Shown one piece after another: positions 10,265 to 19,011 of a stretch of DNA of 64,000 nucleotides. This DNA is from Phycisphaerales bacterium UBA7800 (lineage in GTDB: Bacteria; Planctomycetota; Phycisphaerae; Phycisphaerales; Phycisphaeraceae): contig DLCK01000079.1 of NCBI GenBank assembly GCA_002480565.1, positions 34,222 through 98,221 on the forward strand, given 5' to 3'. Every line of letters begins with the position of its first letter. Positions within the stretch are counted from its first letter, which is position 1. The notes under the pieces are model-generated. The model worked only from the letters and a program-made list of their open reading frames with translations. It was not told the DNA's origin and did not search any database. The position numbers and the translations under genes were made by a program.

Positions 10265-11635
10265 ATGCAGGACATGACACCAAAAGAAATCGTTGTTGAA
10301 CTCGACAAGTACATCATTGGGCAAAACGGCGCCAAGCGTGCTGTGGCGGTGGCCATTCGCAATCGTTGGCGTCGCCGTAAACTTGAAGAGGAAGTGGCAC
10401 GCGAAGTTTATCCCAAGAACATCATCATGATCGGCCCCACAGGTGTGGGCAAAACGGAGATCGCTCGTCGTCTTGCCAAACTCACCGGCGCCCCGTTTAT
10501 CAAAATCGAAGCCAGCAAGTTCACCGAAGTCGGATACCACGGCCGGGATGTGGAGTCGATGATTCGTGACCTGCTTGATCAGGCGATCAACATGGTCCGC
10601 GCGGAGATGGCAGAAGAAGTCCGCGTCAAAGCCACCGATGCTGCCAACGAACGGGTGGTCGATTTGCTGCTGCCAGGATTCAACAGTGATGTGAAAGGCA
10701 ACAGTGGTTACGTCCCTGTCGAGCAGTCCGAGGAACGCCGTCAGCATACGCGCAGCCGCCTGCTTGAACAGGTCAAAGCCGGACGTCTTGATGAGCGTGA
10801 AATTGAAATGACCGTCAGCAGCAAGCCTCAGACCTCGGTGATGTTTGCCAGCATGGGATTGGATCAAATGGACCCGGACATGGCCAACATGTTCGAACGC
10901 ATGATTCCTGAGCAGTCTCAAACGCGCAAGCTCTCAGTGAAGGATGCACGCAACGTGCTCATTGAACAGGAGACTGACAAGCTGCTGGACAAGGACAAAA
11001 TCACCACCGAAGCGATCAACCGCACGGAGAACAGCGGCATTGTATTCCTCGATGAAATCGACAAGATTGCAGTCAACAGCAGCGGTGGCAAGCAGGGCGG
11101 GCCGGACGTATCCCGTCAAGGTGTCCAGCGCGACTTGCTGCCCATCGTGGAAGGTTCCGTCGTCAATACGCGTTATGGCAGTGTGCATACGGATCACATA
11201 TTGTTTGTCGCAGCTGGCGCGTTCCATGTGGCATCGGTCAGTGATTTGATGCCTGAATTACAGGGGCGATTCCCCATTCGCGTGGAACTTTCTGCTTTGA
11301 CCCGTGAAGACTTCGTACGCATACTCACCGAGCCGGACAATGCTTTGACGCGACAGCAACAGGCGCTACTTGGTGTTGAAGGATTGAAGGTGACGTTTGA
11401 TGATGACGCGATTGACGCCATTGCCGAGCTTGCTGCTCAAGCCAACACCACGTTGGAAAATATTGGCGCTCGTCGCTTGATGACCATCGTGGAGAAGGTG
11501 TTCGAGGAAGTGAACTTTGATGCCCCAGAGCGCGTTGCAAAGGGTGATGAGACGTTTAGCGTCTCCGCGGACTTTGTGCGTCAGCAGGTTGCATCCATCG
11601 TGCAGGACGAAGACCTCAGCAAGTTTGTGTTGTGA
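10265..11635 (+). CDS. hslU: ATP-dependent protease ATPase subunit HslU
   Basis: A 456-residue AAA+ unfoldase of the HslUV protease. It starts with the family-typical MTPKEIVVELDKYIIGQ region. Walker A is GPTGVGKTEIARR and the pore loop is the GYHGRDVES block. A long I-domain spans about residues 105-245, and Walker B is FLDEIDKI. The C-terminal DEDLSKFVL matches the tail that docks into HslV, so a partner peptidase is expected, yet no hslV lies in this window. The frame is open upstream to 10091, and the start is uncertain: 10265 has GAGG 12 bases upstream, and 10274 is also possible. The gene stands alone between divergent and convergent neighbours. Confidence 0.93.
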   Translation: MQDMTPKEIVVELDKYIIGQNGAKRAVAVAIRNRWRRRKLEEEVAREVYPKNIIMIGPTGVGKTEIARRLAKLTGAPFIKIEASKFTEVGYHGRDVESMIRDLLDQAINMVRAEMAEEVRVKATDAANERVVDLLLPGFNSDVKGNSGYVPVEQSEERRQHTRSRLLEQVKAGRLDEREIEMTVSSKPQTSVMFASMGLDQMDPDMANMFERMIPEQSQTRKLSVKDARNVLIEQETDKLLDKDKITTEAINRTENSGIVFLDEIDKIAVNSSGGKQGGPDVSRQGVQRDLLPIVEGSVVNTRYGSVHTDHILFVAAGAFHVASVSDLMPELQGRFPIRVELSALTREDFVRILTEPDNALTRQQQALLGVEGLKVTFDDDAIDAIAELAAQANTTLENIGARRLMTIVEKVFEEVNFDAPERVAKGDETFSVSADFVRQQVASIVQDEDLSKFVL

Positions 11636-11658
11636 TGCAAAAACCAATCAGCTGAGTT

Positions 11659-12846
11659 TTATGCTGCCATGCGTTCTTGCTTGGATTGCATGGAATGAAG
11701 TTTGTCATACACGCGCATCATGCGTTGCATGCGAGACTCGAAAGTGAAGTGGGTGTAAATGCGTTGACGGGCTTGCAGGGCTGTTTGTTGGAGTTGGTTC
11801 TCGTTAGCGAGATAGTTTTGAATCATGCCAACCCACGCGACTGGTTGCTCGGTTGGCAGGATCAGCCCACAGCGTCCATCATCAAGCAGATCACGCACGC
11901 CACCGACGTCTGTTGCAGCAACGGGGATGGCCATCGTCATGGCTTCGAGCACCACGTTGGGAAGTCCCTCGGTATGGCTAGGTAGCAGCAGCATGTCCAT
12001 CGCCTGGTAGTACATTTGCGAGTTGGTTTGCCAACCCCAAAATGTCACACGATCGGTGACGTTGAGCGTTTGAGCCTGTTTTTCAAGGTTCTTTCGCTCC
12101 GGTCCATCACCAATAAGATGCAGTTCGCAGTCAGGTAATTTGGCGATGGCATCAATTGCGCGATCGACACCTTTTTCCACACTCAGGCGTCCGACGATGC
12201 CGATGACGGTGCGCTGAGTGTCAATGTTCAGTTCACTGCGTGCCTGGCTTTGCGTATGTGTCTGTTGATACTCTTCAGGTCGGATGGCGTTGGGGATGTA
12301 GGTCAACTTTGAGGTGCTGATTTTCAGTTTATCGCGACAGTGTTCGTAGAGTTTGGGACTGACCGTGACCACTTCGTCATAACGTTTAAGACAGTAGTTG
12401 TCGATGTGATAGTAAAGCTTGGTTCGCAGTGTTTCGCAGGTCCAGCCATGCACGGTGGTGATCAGTTTCATGTTCGGCTGTTTGCGACGAATCATCAGGC
12501 CCAGCAGGTTGGACTTATAGTCGTGTCCATGCCAAACGTCAATATTTTGCTTGTCACAGATATTTAGAAGTGACTTGTAGGTCTTGAAACTTACCGCGCC
12601 GGTTTCGGGGATTTCGATGATTGGGCAGCGGTGTTTGGTTGCTTGGGTTTTGAAGGTTTTAAAATCTTTGGAACCCTTGGGGTAGATGTATGCCGTCTGC
12701 ATACTGTATCGCTTAGGGTCCAGATATTGAGCACTACGGATGATGGTTTTATCCGGGCCGCCACCTGCGTTGGCGATCACGCGAACGTGCAGCACCTTGG
12801 GGGCATTGGGATTGGGTTTGATCAAGTGTAGTGGCATGGTGTACAT
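11659..12846 (-). CDS. Glycosyltransferase family 4 protein
   Basis: A 395-residue GT-B fold enzyme that moves a sugar from a nucleotide donor onto a glycan or lipid acceptor at the cytosolic membrane face. The N-terminal domain contains the acceptor glycine loop (ANAGGGPDK). The C-terminal GT4 domain contains GIVGRLSVEKGVD and the donor-binding PSHTEGLPNVVLEAMTM with its EX7E pattern. GGAG-like bases seven upstream support the ATG at 12846. It is the last gene of a leftward glycan cluster, 214 bases behind the radical SAM gene. The sugar and acceptor are unknown. Confidence 0.9.
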   Translation of the reverse strand: MYTMPLHLIKPNPNAPKVLHVRVIANAGGGPDKTIIRSAQYLDPKRYSMQTAYIYPKGSKDFKTFKTQATKHRCPIIEIPETGAVSFKTYKSLLNICDKQNIDVWHGHDYKSNLLGLMIRRKQPNMKLITTVHGWTCETLRTKLYYHIDNYCLKRYDEVVTVSPKLYEHCRDKLKISTSKLTYIPNAIRPEEYQQTHTQSQARSELNIDTQRTVIGIVGRLSVEKGVDRAIDAIAKLPDCELHLIGDGPERKNLEKQAQTLNVTDRVTFWGWQTNSQMYYQAMDMLLLPSHTEGLPNVVLEAMTMAIPVAATDVGGVRDLLDDGRCGLILPTEQPVAWVGMIQNYLANENQLQQTALQARQRIYTHFTFESRMQRMMRVYDKLHSMQSKQERMAA

Positions 12847-13026
12847 GTTCGGACTCCGGTATTCTGAAAACCAGACCCATACTCACGATTGAGTGATGGG
12901 CTGGTTTAAAGCTTTCTCCACGCCGCCTGTGGCGCAGGGTTTTTATCGATTCAGGTTGCCGGACCCGTTTTGGGGACTCATTATTTGTCCCCTGATTTTC
13001 AATGAATTTACTTTAGTGTTCTTTTC

Positions 13027-13055
13027 TAATCCCTTTTCACTAATCCCTAATCACT
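13027..13055. repeat. One-sided B-type repeat (CTAATCC/CTAATCAC units)
   Basis: The motif CTAATCCC is followed by ACTAATCCCTAATCAC, directly before the end of the radical SAM gene. No convincing complementary arm lies in the 214-base gap, so it looks like a decayed or half element. The rest of the gap (12847-13026) shows nothing recognisable. Confidence 0.6.
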
Positions 13056-13060
13056 TTTCT

Positions 13061-14287
13061 TTACAGCATAAATCCAGGACAGTTTGCACAGGGATTGTCT
13101 TTGCTTTGTTCGTCTGTGAGTTTGTGTTTGAAGCTTCGGCGTGAGTTGCGGTATTTCTCGCCGTTCCAGATTTTTTTGAATCCATGTTCAAACACGTTGC
13201 CCATGTCGTCAGCTTGTTCAAATGAACCGCAGCAGGTGGAGACTTCGCCATCCCAATTGATGACGCTCATTCGCCAGGGCCAATCGCAGTTCATGGTTTT
13301 CTTGCCATTGAATTCTTCGCTTTTGACGGACTTGCCTTCGACGATGTCGCGGTACTGTGGCAGTGTGTAGTTGTCATCTTCTGGAATCCATTCTTCGATA
13401 TGGTCTTTGACTTTCTTTTCCAGAATATCCGGTGCCAATCCCAGGGGTTGGAGTTTTTGATCCTTGTCCTGGAAGCGGATATTCAAAGAAGCGGTGGAGA
13501 AGACAGCTTTGCAGCCTAGTTCATCTGCGAGTAATTGGAAGGCTTCTTTTTCGTGTTCATTCTTTTTGGTGACCACGAAGTTCAACTGCACCTGCGGTGT
13601 GGTTGAGCCCATGTCATTTCGTGTTTGAATGATGTTTCTTATTTTTTCGACAGAGTCTTCAAGTGTTTTACCAGGCTGATAGCATTCATAGGTTTCCTGT
13701 GATGCACCATGTAGTGAACAGGTGAGCAGGTCCAAACCGGAGTTCACGATTTCTTTGGCTTGCCCTTTACCAGGTTTGAATGCATGGAGATTTGAACTGA
13801 TGTAGGTCCAAACACCTTTGTCATGGGCATACCGGATCATCTTGTAAATGTCAGGTACGATCAGCGGATCACCCCACATGGACAAATCAAGACTCAGAAG
13901 AGTGCGCTTGGTTTGGTTGATGAGCGTTTGATACTGTTCAAAGGTCATGGAACCTTTGGGGCGTCCCTGAATTCCAAGTCCGGTAGGGCAGAGTTGACAT
14001 TTGGTATTACAGATATTCGTCGACTCAATCTTCATCTTGTAGGGCATGCCAAGGACATGTTCTGTTTTGAAGTAGAACTGCACATTGACCATGGCCATGT
14101 TCAGGAGCTTGACAGTACTCAGATAGCGACGGTTACGCCACATATAGAACACACCCCGTGCGATGAAGTCGATGGTTGCCAGCAGCCACGCGTAAGGCTT
14201 GAAGCGACGAGGCGTCTCTTTGAGTCTTTGTGTATAGGCAACCGTACGAGCCAGTTGGGCATTGATGTTGACGTTTAGTGTGGTCAT
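13061..14287 (-). CDS. Radical SAM/SPASM domain protein of the glycan cluster
   Basis: A 408-residue radical S-adenosylmethionine enzyme. The 4Fe-4S/SAM motif CxxxCxxC is in TNICNTKCQLCPTG (about residues 92-101). The C-terminal SPASM-type auxiliary cluster region has Cys residues in NCDWPW, STCCGSF and NPCANCPGF. The N-terminal ~80 residues are an extra, partly hydrophobic extension. Such proteins modify peptides or sugars; here the setting between a ligase/polymerase and a glycosyltransferase suggests glycan or glycolipid modification. Its start overlaps the stop of the upstream ligase gene (ATGA), which implies translational coupling. The exact reaction is unknown. Confidence 0.85.
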   Translation of the reverse strand: MTTLNVNINAQLARTVAYTQRLKETPRRFKPYAWLLATIDFIARGVFYMWRNRRYLSTVKLLNMAMVNVQFYFKTEHVLGMPYKMKIESTNICNTKCQLCPTGLGIQGRPKGSMTFEQYQTLINQTKRTLLSLDLSMWGDPLIVPDIYKMIRYAHDKGVWTYISSNLHAFKPGKGQAKEIVNSGLDLLTCSLHGASQETYECYQPGKTLEDSVEKIRNIIQTRNDMGSTTPQVQLNFVVTKKNEHEKEAFQLLADELGCKAVFSTASLNIRFQDKDQKLQPLGLAPDILEKKVKDHIEEWIPEDDNYTLPQYRDIVEGKSVKSEEFNGKKTMNCDWPWRMSVINWDGEVSTCCGSFEQADDMGNVFEHGFKKIWNGEKYRNSRRSFKHKLTDEQSKDNPCANCPGFML

Positions 14288-15714
14288 GGCGTAATGAGTC
14301 CTCGAATCAACTCAGGCATAGGCCCTGAGATGGGCGGGTTATCAAGTTGTTTGATCTTGTTGTGTGCATGGACCAGTGCGTCTTCGGATTCATGAGCATG
14401 AGCACCACGAAGTCGGGCAATATGCTGCTGACTGATATGAGGCATGACTGAAGCCAACACCAGTAACAACCATGGCAGTTCCACAACTTCCACTGACAGG
14501 AAGATGGCACCGAAGGAGAAGATCAGCAGGGCGGCTTCACAACCACGGGTTAACTGAATTGTCTGTTCGGTGAGATGGTCCATCTCAGCATCTGGCGCCC
14601 TGGCTTTACGTTCTTTGACATACTCTTTGCAGTAAAGCCTTGTACGTCGCAGACTCCAAAAGGCGGTAATCTGAATGGCAATATAGGTCAGCATGGCCAG
14701 GACACCACTGTCGGCGGCAATCTGGATGTACTGACTGTGAATCGTACGACCTACGCGGTCTGCACCATAGTTCTGAATGAAGTAAGCGGAGTTGCGAATG
14801 CCTTGGCCGGTGATCGGATTTTCCATGGCAATGGCCCAGCCGGCGCTCCAACTGTCAAAACGTGATTGTGCGCTTTGGTCAGCATCGAAATCGCTGGTAG
14901 AGAAAAAGCGTTCGCGGATTTCCTGCCCCGCAAGAGCTGGGACGATCAATACCACTAGAAGCAGCATCATTGCAGCTTGATATCGCGGGCGATGGTTAAT
15001 TAGAATCCACAGAATACCCGCCACGACTGAAAGCATGGCACCACGGGAATAACTCATGAGTGTCCCGTGAAGCATCAGCAGTGTGATAAACCAACAACCG
15101 AGTTTTATCATCTTGCTCTTGGCGCTGGTGGCAAAGGCGTATGCCAAGGGGAGACACATAGCCAGCATCAAACCTGCACCGTTGTTGTCCAGACCACCAT
15201 AGCCACGATGGTAGATATCCAGACGGTTTTCAACCAGGTAAAGATAGTTGATTTCCCATGCAACGTATCCGATGGCGATCACGATCATGGCTAACATCAC
15301 GCGGATTTGCCAGAGGCGATCGAGAATCAGACTGGTGATCAATGCCATGAGCATGATCTTGCCATATTCGATTCCCCAGAATTGAGCGGTTTGCGGGAAA
15401 TAGGCGTTGAGCATACTGCCCAGTAGAAGCAAGCCGTAAAGCAGGATCAGGCAGGGCATCAGGTGAAGCCGTAAACGGAAAAAGCCGCGGCCTGCATTGA
15501 TCATCAGACTCACGAATACAATCAGTGAAGCGAAGAGTGACCAGCGCAACTGCATCGGCAAAGCCCAGTTCCAAAGGTACTGTGGACGAAGCACCGCCAA
15601 GGTGTAGTACAGCAGGATGCCCCAGAACGGATGGTAAACCGCACCAAGACCTCCAAGCAGCGTTGCACAAGCTAGGAATAGCATGTGTTTCATACGAAAC
15701 GGTTCCTCGAACAT
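14284..15714 (-). CDS. O-antigen ligase/polymerase family membrane protein
   Basis: A 476-residue polytopic protein with about eleven hydrophobic segments. It has the large periplasmic loop typical of the Wzy/WaaL family (around residues 275-335, including the ENPITGQGIRNSAY block). The N-terminal segment (YYTLAVLRPQYLWNWALP) resembles the exosortase-associated O-glycosylation ligase branch. Family members join or polymerise lipid-linked oligosaccharides in the periplasm. The ATG at 15714 is preceded by AAGGAAGG at eight bases; the GTG at 15738 contains that site and is rejected. It lies 52 bases behind the GT9 gene and overlaps the radical SAM gene by four bases. Confidence 0.82.
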   Translation of the reverse strand: MFEEPFRMKHMLFLACATLLGGLGAVYHPFWGILLYYTLAVLRPQYLWNWALPMQLRWSLFASLIVFVSLMINAGRGFFRLRLHLMPCLILLYGLLLLGSMLNAYFPQTAQFWGIEYGKIMLMALITSLILDRLWQIRVMLAMIVIAIGYVAWEINYLYLVENRLDIYHRGYGGLDNNGAGLMLAMCLPLAYAFATSAKSKMIKLGCWFITLLMLHGTLMSYSRGAMLSVVAGILWILINHRPRYQAAMMLLLVVLIVPALAGQEIRERFFSTSDFDADQSAQSRFDSWSAGWAIAMENPITGQGIRNSAYFIQNYGADRVGRTIHSQYIQIAADSGVLAMLTYIAIQITAFWSLRRTRLYCKEYVKERKARAPDAEMDHLTEQTIQLTRGCEAALLIFSFGAIFLSVEVVELPWLLLVLASVMPHISQQHIARLRGAHAHESEDALVHAHNKIKQLDNPPISGPMPELIRGLITP

Positions 15715-15766
15715 CGAGTTTTCCTTCCTTTCTCCCACTCCTTAGCGCAAACTCAGCAATTGATGA

Positions 15767-16996
15767 TTAACCTGCCTGGCGATAACGCAACACCGGAAGC
15801 GATAGCTCCCGAGTCTTGTGATGTCGCAGACCTGATAATCTTTGCTGAAGGATACGCCGGACCGCTTTCACGGCATCGTCCAACTCGACTGCGTCGAGAC
15901 AAACGTCACCCTGATCGCAAACCCGCTTGTAACAGGGGCCACACGGCACGCCTGCTACAAGTTTCTCTCCCTGCCCATAAAGGGCAATCTCCTGCTCGCA
16001 GGTAGGACCAAACAAAACCAACACGCCTTTCTCTAACGCGATGGCAACATGCATGGCCATGGTATCCCCACTAAGCAGCACAGTGCATAAGTCAACCAGC
16101 GACACAAATGCCGGTTCCTTATGATGCGTCTCTCCGTCAAACACACCGTTGGCATCACCTGCAAGATCAAGCTTTCTCATTATCTCGTCGATGATCGGGC
16201 GTTCATCCGGGCCACCCAGAAGCAGAACCTGCATATCAGGTTCATGAACTTTTAGCTTCTGGATCAATGAAGCCTGTTTCCCAGCAGGCCACATCTTGTT
16301 TGCAAACACTTTCCCTGCGCCAACATTGATTCCCAACGTCGGGCGAGATTCATCCCATCCCAGATCACTTAGACGTGCAACATGCTTGGCACGTTCGTCT
16401 GCGTTCATTGGAAGGGTGTAGCGTTGTTTTTTGTATTTCCACCCAAAAGCATCGTAAATCAGCTCCGGGTAAGTCTTGGTATTTTGGTTGAATTTCAATT
16501 CGTCGGATAAGCCCAATTCAAAGTAACCGACCGCTTCTTCATTTAGAGGAACCGGCGTGCCAAAGCTGCTTAGCCCGACACCGAGTTTCTTCTTGGCATT
16601 GATGGACATGGCCAAACTCGCAGGTTCAGCTTCCTTGTCCAGGCAGATCATCAAATCAAAAGCTTCGCGGTTCAATGTCATTGCAGACATCGCATCAAAC
16701 ACCATCAGACGATCAATGTCAGGATGCCCTTGAAGCATCCGTGAGGCATTGGGTTTGGTCACCCAGGTAATCTGACTGTTTGGATATTGGCGACGAAGCT
16801 CAGGTAAAATGCAAAGCGTACGAACCACATCACCCAACGCACCAAGCTTGATGATGCAAATGCGAGCATCAAACGGAGCATAGTGATCACAGCCGCCACA
16901 AAGACGGTTGGCAAAACACGGTTTGTCACCGCGGTAATGACGACAGTCAGGGGCAAGACTTGCAGTCTGTGAAAATGTCAGGGACTCTGTACGCAT
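15767..16996 (-). CDS. Glycosyltransferase family 9 (heptosyltransferase-like) with Cys-rich ends
   Basis: About 409 residues from the preferred start. The GT9 fold is shown by IIKLGALGDVVRTLCILPEL at the head of the catalytic domain. The C-terminal half has GINVGAGKVFANKMWPAGK, LLLGGPDE and LLSGDTMAMHVAIAL, then VLFGPTCEQEIALYG. Such enzymes add heptose or related sugars to lipid-anchored cores. Before the fold is a cluster of five Cys (DCRHYRGDKPCFANRLCGGCDHY region, residues 17-36), and a second group of four lies in GVPCGPCYKRVCDQGDVCL. Both could bind metal. The frame is open to 17098, but the ATG at 16996 has AGGA about 11 bases upstream. First gene of the glycan cluster. Confidence 0.87.
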   Translation of the reverse strand: MRTESLTFSQTASLAPDCRHYRGDKPCFANRLCGGCDHYAPFDARICIIKLGALGDVVRTLCILPELRRQYPNSQITWVTKPNASRMLQGHPDIDRLMVFDAMSAMTLNREAFDLMICLDKEAEPASLAMSINAKKKLGVGLSSFGTPVPLNEEAVGYFELGLSDELKFNQNTKTYPELIYDAFGWKYKKQRYTLPMNADERAKHVARLSDLGWDESRPTLGINVGAGKVFANKMWPAGKQASLIQKLKVHEPDMQVLLLGGPDERPIIDEIMRKLDLAGDANGVFDGETHHKEPAFVSLVDLCTVLLSGDTMAMHVAIALEKGVLVLFGPTCEQEIALYGQGEKLVAGVPCGPCYKRVCDQGDVCLDAVELDDAVKAVRRILQQRLSGLRHHKTRELSLPVLRYRQAG

Positions 16997-17098
16997 CTGC
17001 TTGGTTTCCTGTGGCGGACTAATCCGAATAACCCGCACAGATGTTACGTTCGGCATAATCAGGTGACTGCTTAAGGCAAACCGGAGTTGCTGCTTCAA

Positions 17099-17251
17099 AC
17101 TTTTTTGAGATGTTCAATTGGTTATGGGACACAAAGAAAAACCACGCCGTCCACGTCTGATAATGCATGGCTTGGTTGGATCAATGGCAACAAATCATCC
17201 GTATTGACTGATGATGCCGTTGATGCGTGTCCAAATAAAATAGTGATGATT
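17099..17251. other. Gap upstream of the glycan cluster
   Basis: About 150 bases lie between the open N-terminal end of the GT9 frame and the small leftward ORF. This stretch probably holds the promoter of the glycan cluster, but I see no clear -10/-35 pair. On the plus strand it is open in the frame of the downstream rhodanese-like gene, but this has no start signals and is not treated as coding. Confidence 0.5.
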
Positions 17252-17470
17252 TTACGCGCAGTCTTTGTGCTCGTCGTCTTGCTCATTGACCATCAGCCGC
17301 TGCAGACTGTAGGCAGCAATGCACATCAGACGCTGCTGGCCAGCTTCATCTATCTGAGATTTAAGATCCGCAGGCAGTTCAATTTCGTCCCATGCTTGAT
17401 AAAGCGGCAGTTGATAAAGAAGTCGGGCGATCATGGCATCGACAGGGCGGGTGGGCTTGGATTGACTCAC
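17252..17470 (-). CDS. Small protein of unknown function (72 residues)
   Basis: I do not recognise this protein. A GTG at 17470 is preceded by GGGGGAG at a good distance, and the frame runs 72 residues with protein-like composition. A predicted helical block (AMIARLLYQLPLYQAWDEIELPADL region) is followed by a second helix (about SQIDEAGQQRLMCIAAYSLQRLM) and an acidic tail. The alternating hydrophobic pattern suggests a small all-helical domain. It lies leftward between the glycan cluster and the rightward rhodanese-like gene and could be cotranscribed with the former. Coding status rests only on the ribosome site and composition. Confidence 0.5.
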   Translation of the reverse strand: MSQSKPTRPVDAMIARLLYQLPLYQAWDEIELPADLKSQIDEAGQQRLMCIAAYSLQRLMVNEQDDEHKDCA

Positions 17471-17659
17471 AGAATACTCTCCCCCGGCCCCCCGAAAGAG
17501 TTTACGGACATCGGCATGCAACCATGCGCAGGGCTGTCCCGTAATCCTTACATCGTCACGAGATTAATCGCACTTCACACAATTTTTCCGAACCTGCTAA
17601 CATGTTCGTTGCTAATGAGTCAACAACTTCAGCAGTCAACTGCCAGGAGGGTCCAATAC

Positions 17660-18079
17660 ATGCTTCGCAATTCCGCTTTTATCGGTCTGTTTGTGTTATC
17701 AGGCATTCTCACTTGTTTAACAGGATGTCAATCTGATCCTACAACCAGCGACCAAGACCTCACGCAACTTGAGTATCCGCGGTTTCTGGAAATGAAGGCC
17801 AATCCGAAAATGCGTCTGGTTGTGATCGATGTACGATCCGCAGAACGCTATGCCACGGGACATATTCCCGGTGCAATCAATATTTCGATTCCTGATTTGC
17901 GCCCTAATGATCCAAAGCTGGCAGATGCGACCGACATCGTGGTGTATGCCACTGGTTGGACGGAGTATCTTTCCCCAGCAGCTGCCAAGAAACTCCTGTC
18001 AATGAACTATAAAAATGTCTACGACTTCCGGGGTGGGATTGAAATGTGGCAGGCTTACGGCGGTCGCGTTGAACCGTGA
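17660..18079 (+). CDS. Rhodanese-like lipoprotein lacking the catalytic Cys
   Basis: A 139-residue protein with a lipoprotein signal (hydrophobic stretch, then CLTGC near residue 25) and one rhodanese domain. VVIDVRSAERYATGHIPGAINI is the CH2A region, and VYDFRGGIEMWQAYG is the typical C-terminal motif. The active-site loop, normally VxYCxxGxR, reads VVYATGWTEY, so the sulfur-carrying Cys is replaced by Ala. It is therefore probably a binding or structural rhodanese-homology module, not a sulfurtransferase. The ATG at 17660 has AGGAGG nine bases upstream. The 190-residue open frame before it, which reaches back to 17087, has no signal and is not part of the gene. Confidence 0.82.
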   Translation: MLRNSAFIGLFVLSGILTCLTGCQSDPTTSDQDLTQLEYPRFLEMKANPKMRLVVIDVRSAERYATGHIPGAINISIPDLRPNDPKLADATDIVVYATGWTEYLSPAAAKKLLSMNYKNVYDFRGGIEMWQAYGGRVEP

Positions 18080-18123
18080 TTTAAAATTCACTTGGTTCAA
18101 ACCCACATCGCAATCGCAGAAAT

Positions 18124-18984
18124 TTACTCGCCTGTTACCTGTTTAATCGCTTCGCTAAAGCGTTTGCGATACCAATGCAGGATCAGCAGATACACGCCGC
18201 AGATGAGCATCAACACAATCGCACCAATCATTGGGCCAACGTTGTAAAGCATCAGCCGTAAGCCGATGGGCGCTTTAATGGTATTCAAACTGCTTGATAG
18301 AAAACTGCTATAGCTCGCGCAGACGATCAGGAATAAAAAAGTCAACATACTCAACCGCCGACTGAGGTTCGACATCCGCCGGTGGGGGATCATCGACGCG
18401 ATGGACGAAGCATGCCAAAGCATTGCAAACGCACCAATCGCAAACCAGGCAGTCAGCAGACTCATTGTTTCAAACAAGCCGATCTTTTCGGTGATCGGTG
18501 GGATCACCAGACAGAACACAAATCCTACAACACTGCTGACTGTCATGAATCGGGCGATGCGTCGTGCGGTCGTGAGCTTTTCTTTTGACTGGTACGGCTG
18601 AGTCAATAGCCAGAAACCTGCAGCGCCGGGAAATAAAACCGCAACAAATAATATGTCCACCGCGGTCAGTGTCATCGACGAAGTCATCCGCATGTTCTGT
18701 TGAATATTGATCGCAAAAATCAGAACCGCCATCGCAAAGAGGACGCAGGTAATCTGCATCAATCGTAAACCCAGACGCATCTGTTTGAGCCAAATCATTG
18801 GGTAGTTTTTAAGGCGCTGAACGCGCGTCGTATCACTGACTGCTCGCCCACACTCAGGGCAATCGCCACTGGGTTTTAGACTCCGCAGTAGATACCCGCA
18901 GCCTACGCAGGGCAGGTCTTCACTGATCGCCTGTTGGTCATCAAGTGTCACGCCTGCCTGTTTTGCTTGTTCGATGGCATCCAT
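18124..18984 (-). CDS. Zinc-ribbon membrane protein (planctomycete type)
   Basis: A 286-residue protein with an N-terminal zinc ribbon: CVGCGYLLRSL followed by CPECGRAV, at about residues 26-48. Six hydrophobic segments follow (roughly residues 76-95, 105-125, 145-165, 178-198, 215-235 and 250-270). I recognise the CxxCGYxLRxL...GxCPECGR ribbon as a module common in planctomycete membrane proteins. Its function is not known. GGGGGAG lies just upstream of the ATG. The gene follows trpF by 27 bases on the same strand, so they probably share a transcript, but nothing in it points to tryptophan metabolism. Confidence 0.75.
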   Translation of the reverse strand: MDAIEQAKQAGVTLDDQQAISEDLPCVGCGYLLRSLKPSGDCPECGRAVSDTTRVQRLKNYPMIWLKQMRLGLRLMQITCVLFAMAVLIFAINIQQNMRMTSSMTLTAVDILFVAVLFPGAAGFWLLTQPYQSKEKLTTARRIARFMTVSSVVGFVFCLVIPPITEKIGLFETMSLLTAWFAIGAFAMLWHASSIASMIPHRRMSNLSRRLSMLTFLFLIVCASYSSFLSSSLNTIKAPIGLRLMLYNVGPMIGAIVLMLICGVYLLILHWYRKRFSEAIKQVTGE

Positions 18985-19011
18985 AATAGCTCCCCCTTAA
19001 CTTGCCATGCG

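Noticed and set aside
10244..10921. 225-residue minus-strand ORF inside hslU
   Set aside because: Antisense shadow; His/Asp-rich composition and no signals.
12893..13144. 83-residue plus-strand ORF in the glycan cluster gap
   Set aside because: No ribosome site, odd composition, and its end overlaps the radical SAM gene antisense.
17087..17659. Long open N-terminal extension of the rhodanese-like gene
   Set aside because: The lipoprotein signal and an AGGAGG site lie at 17660; the upstream frame has poor composition and overlaps a better small ORF on the other strand.
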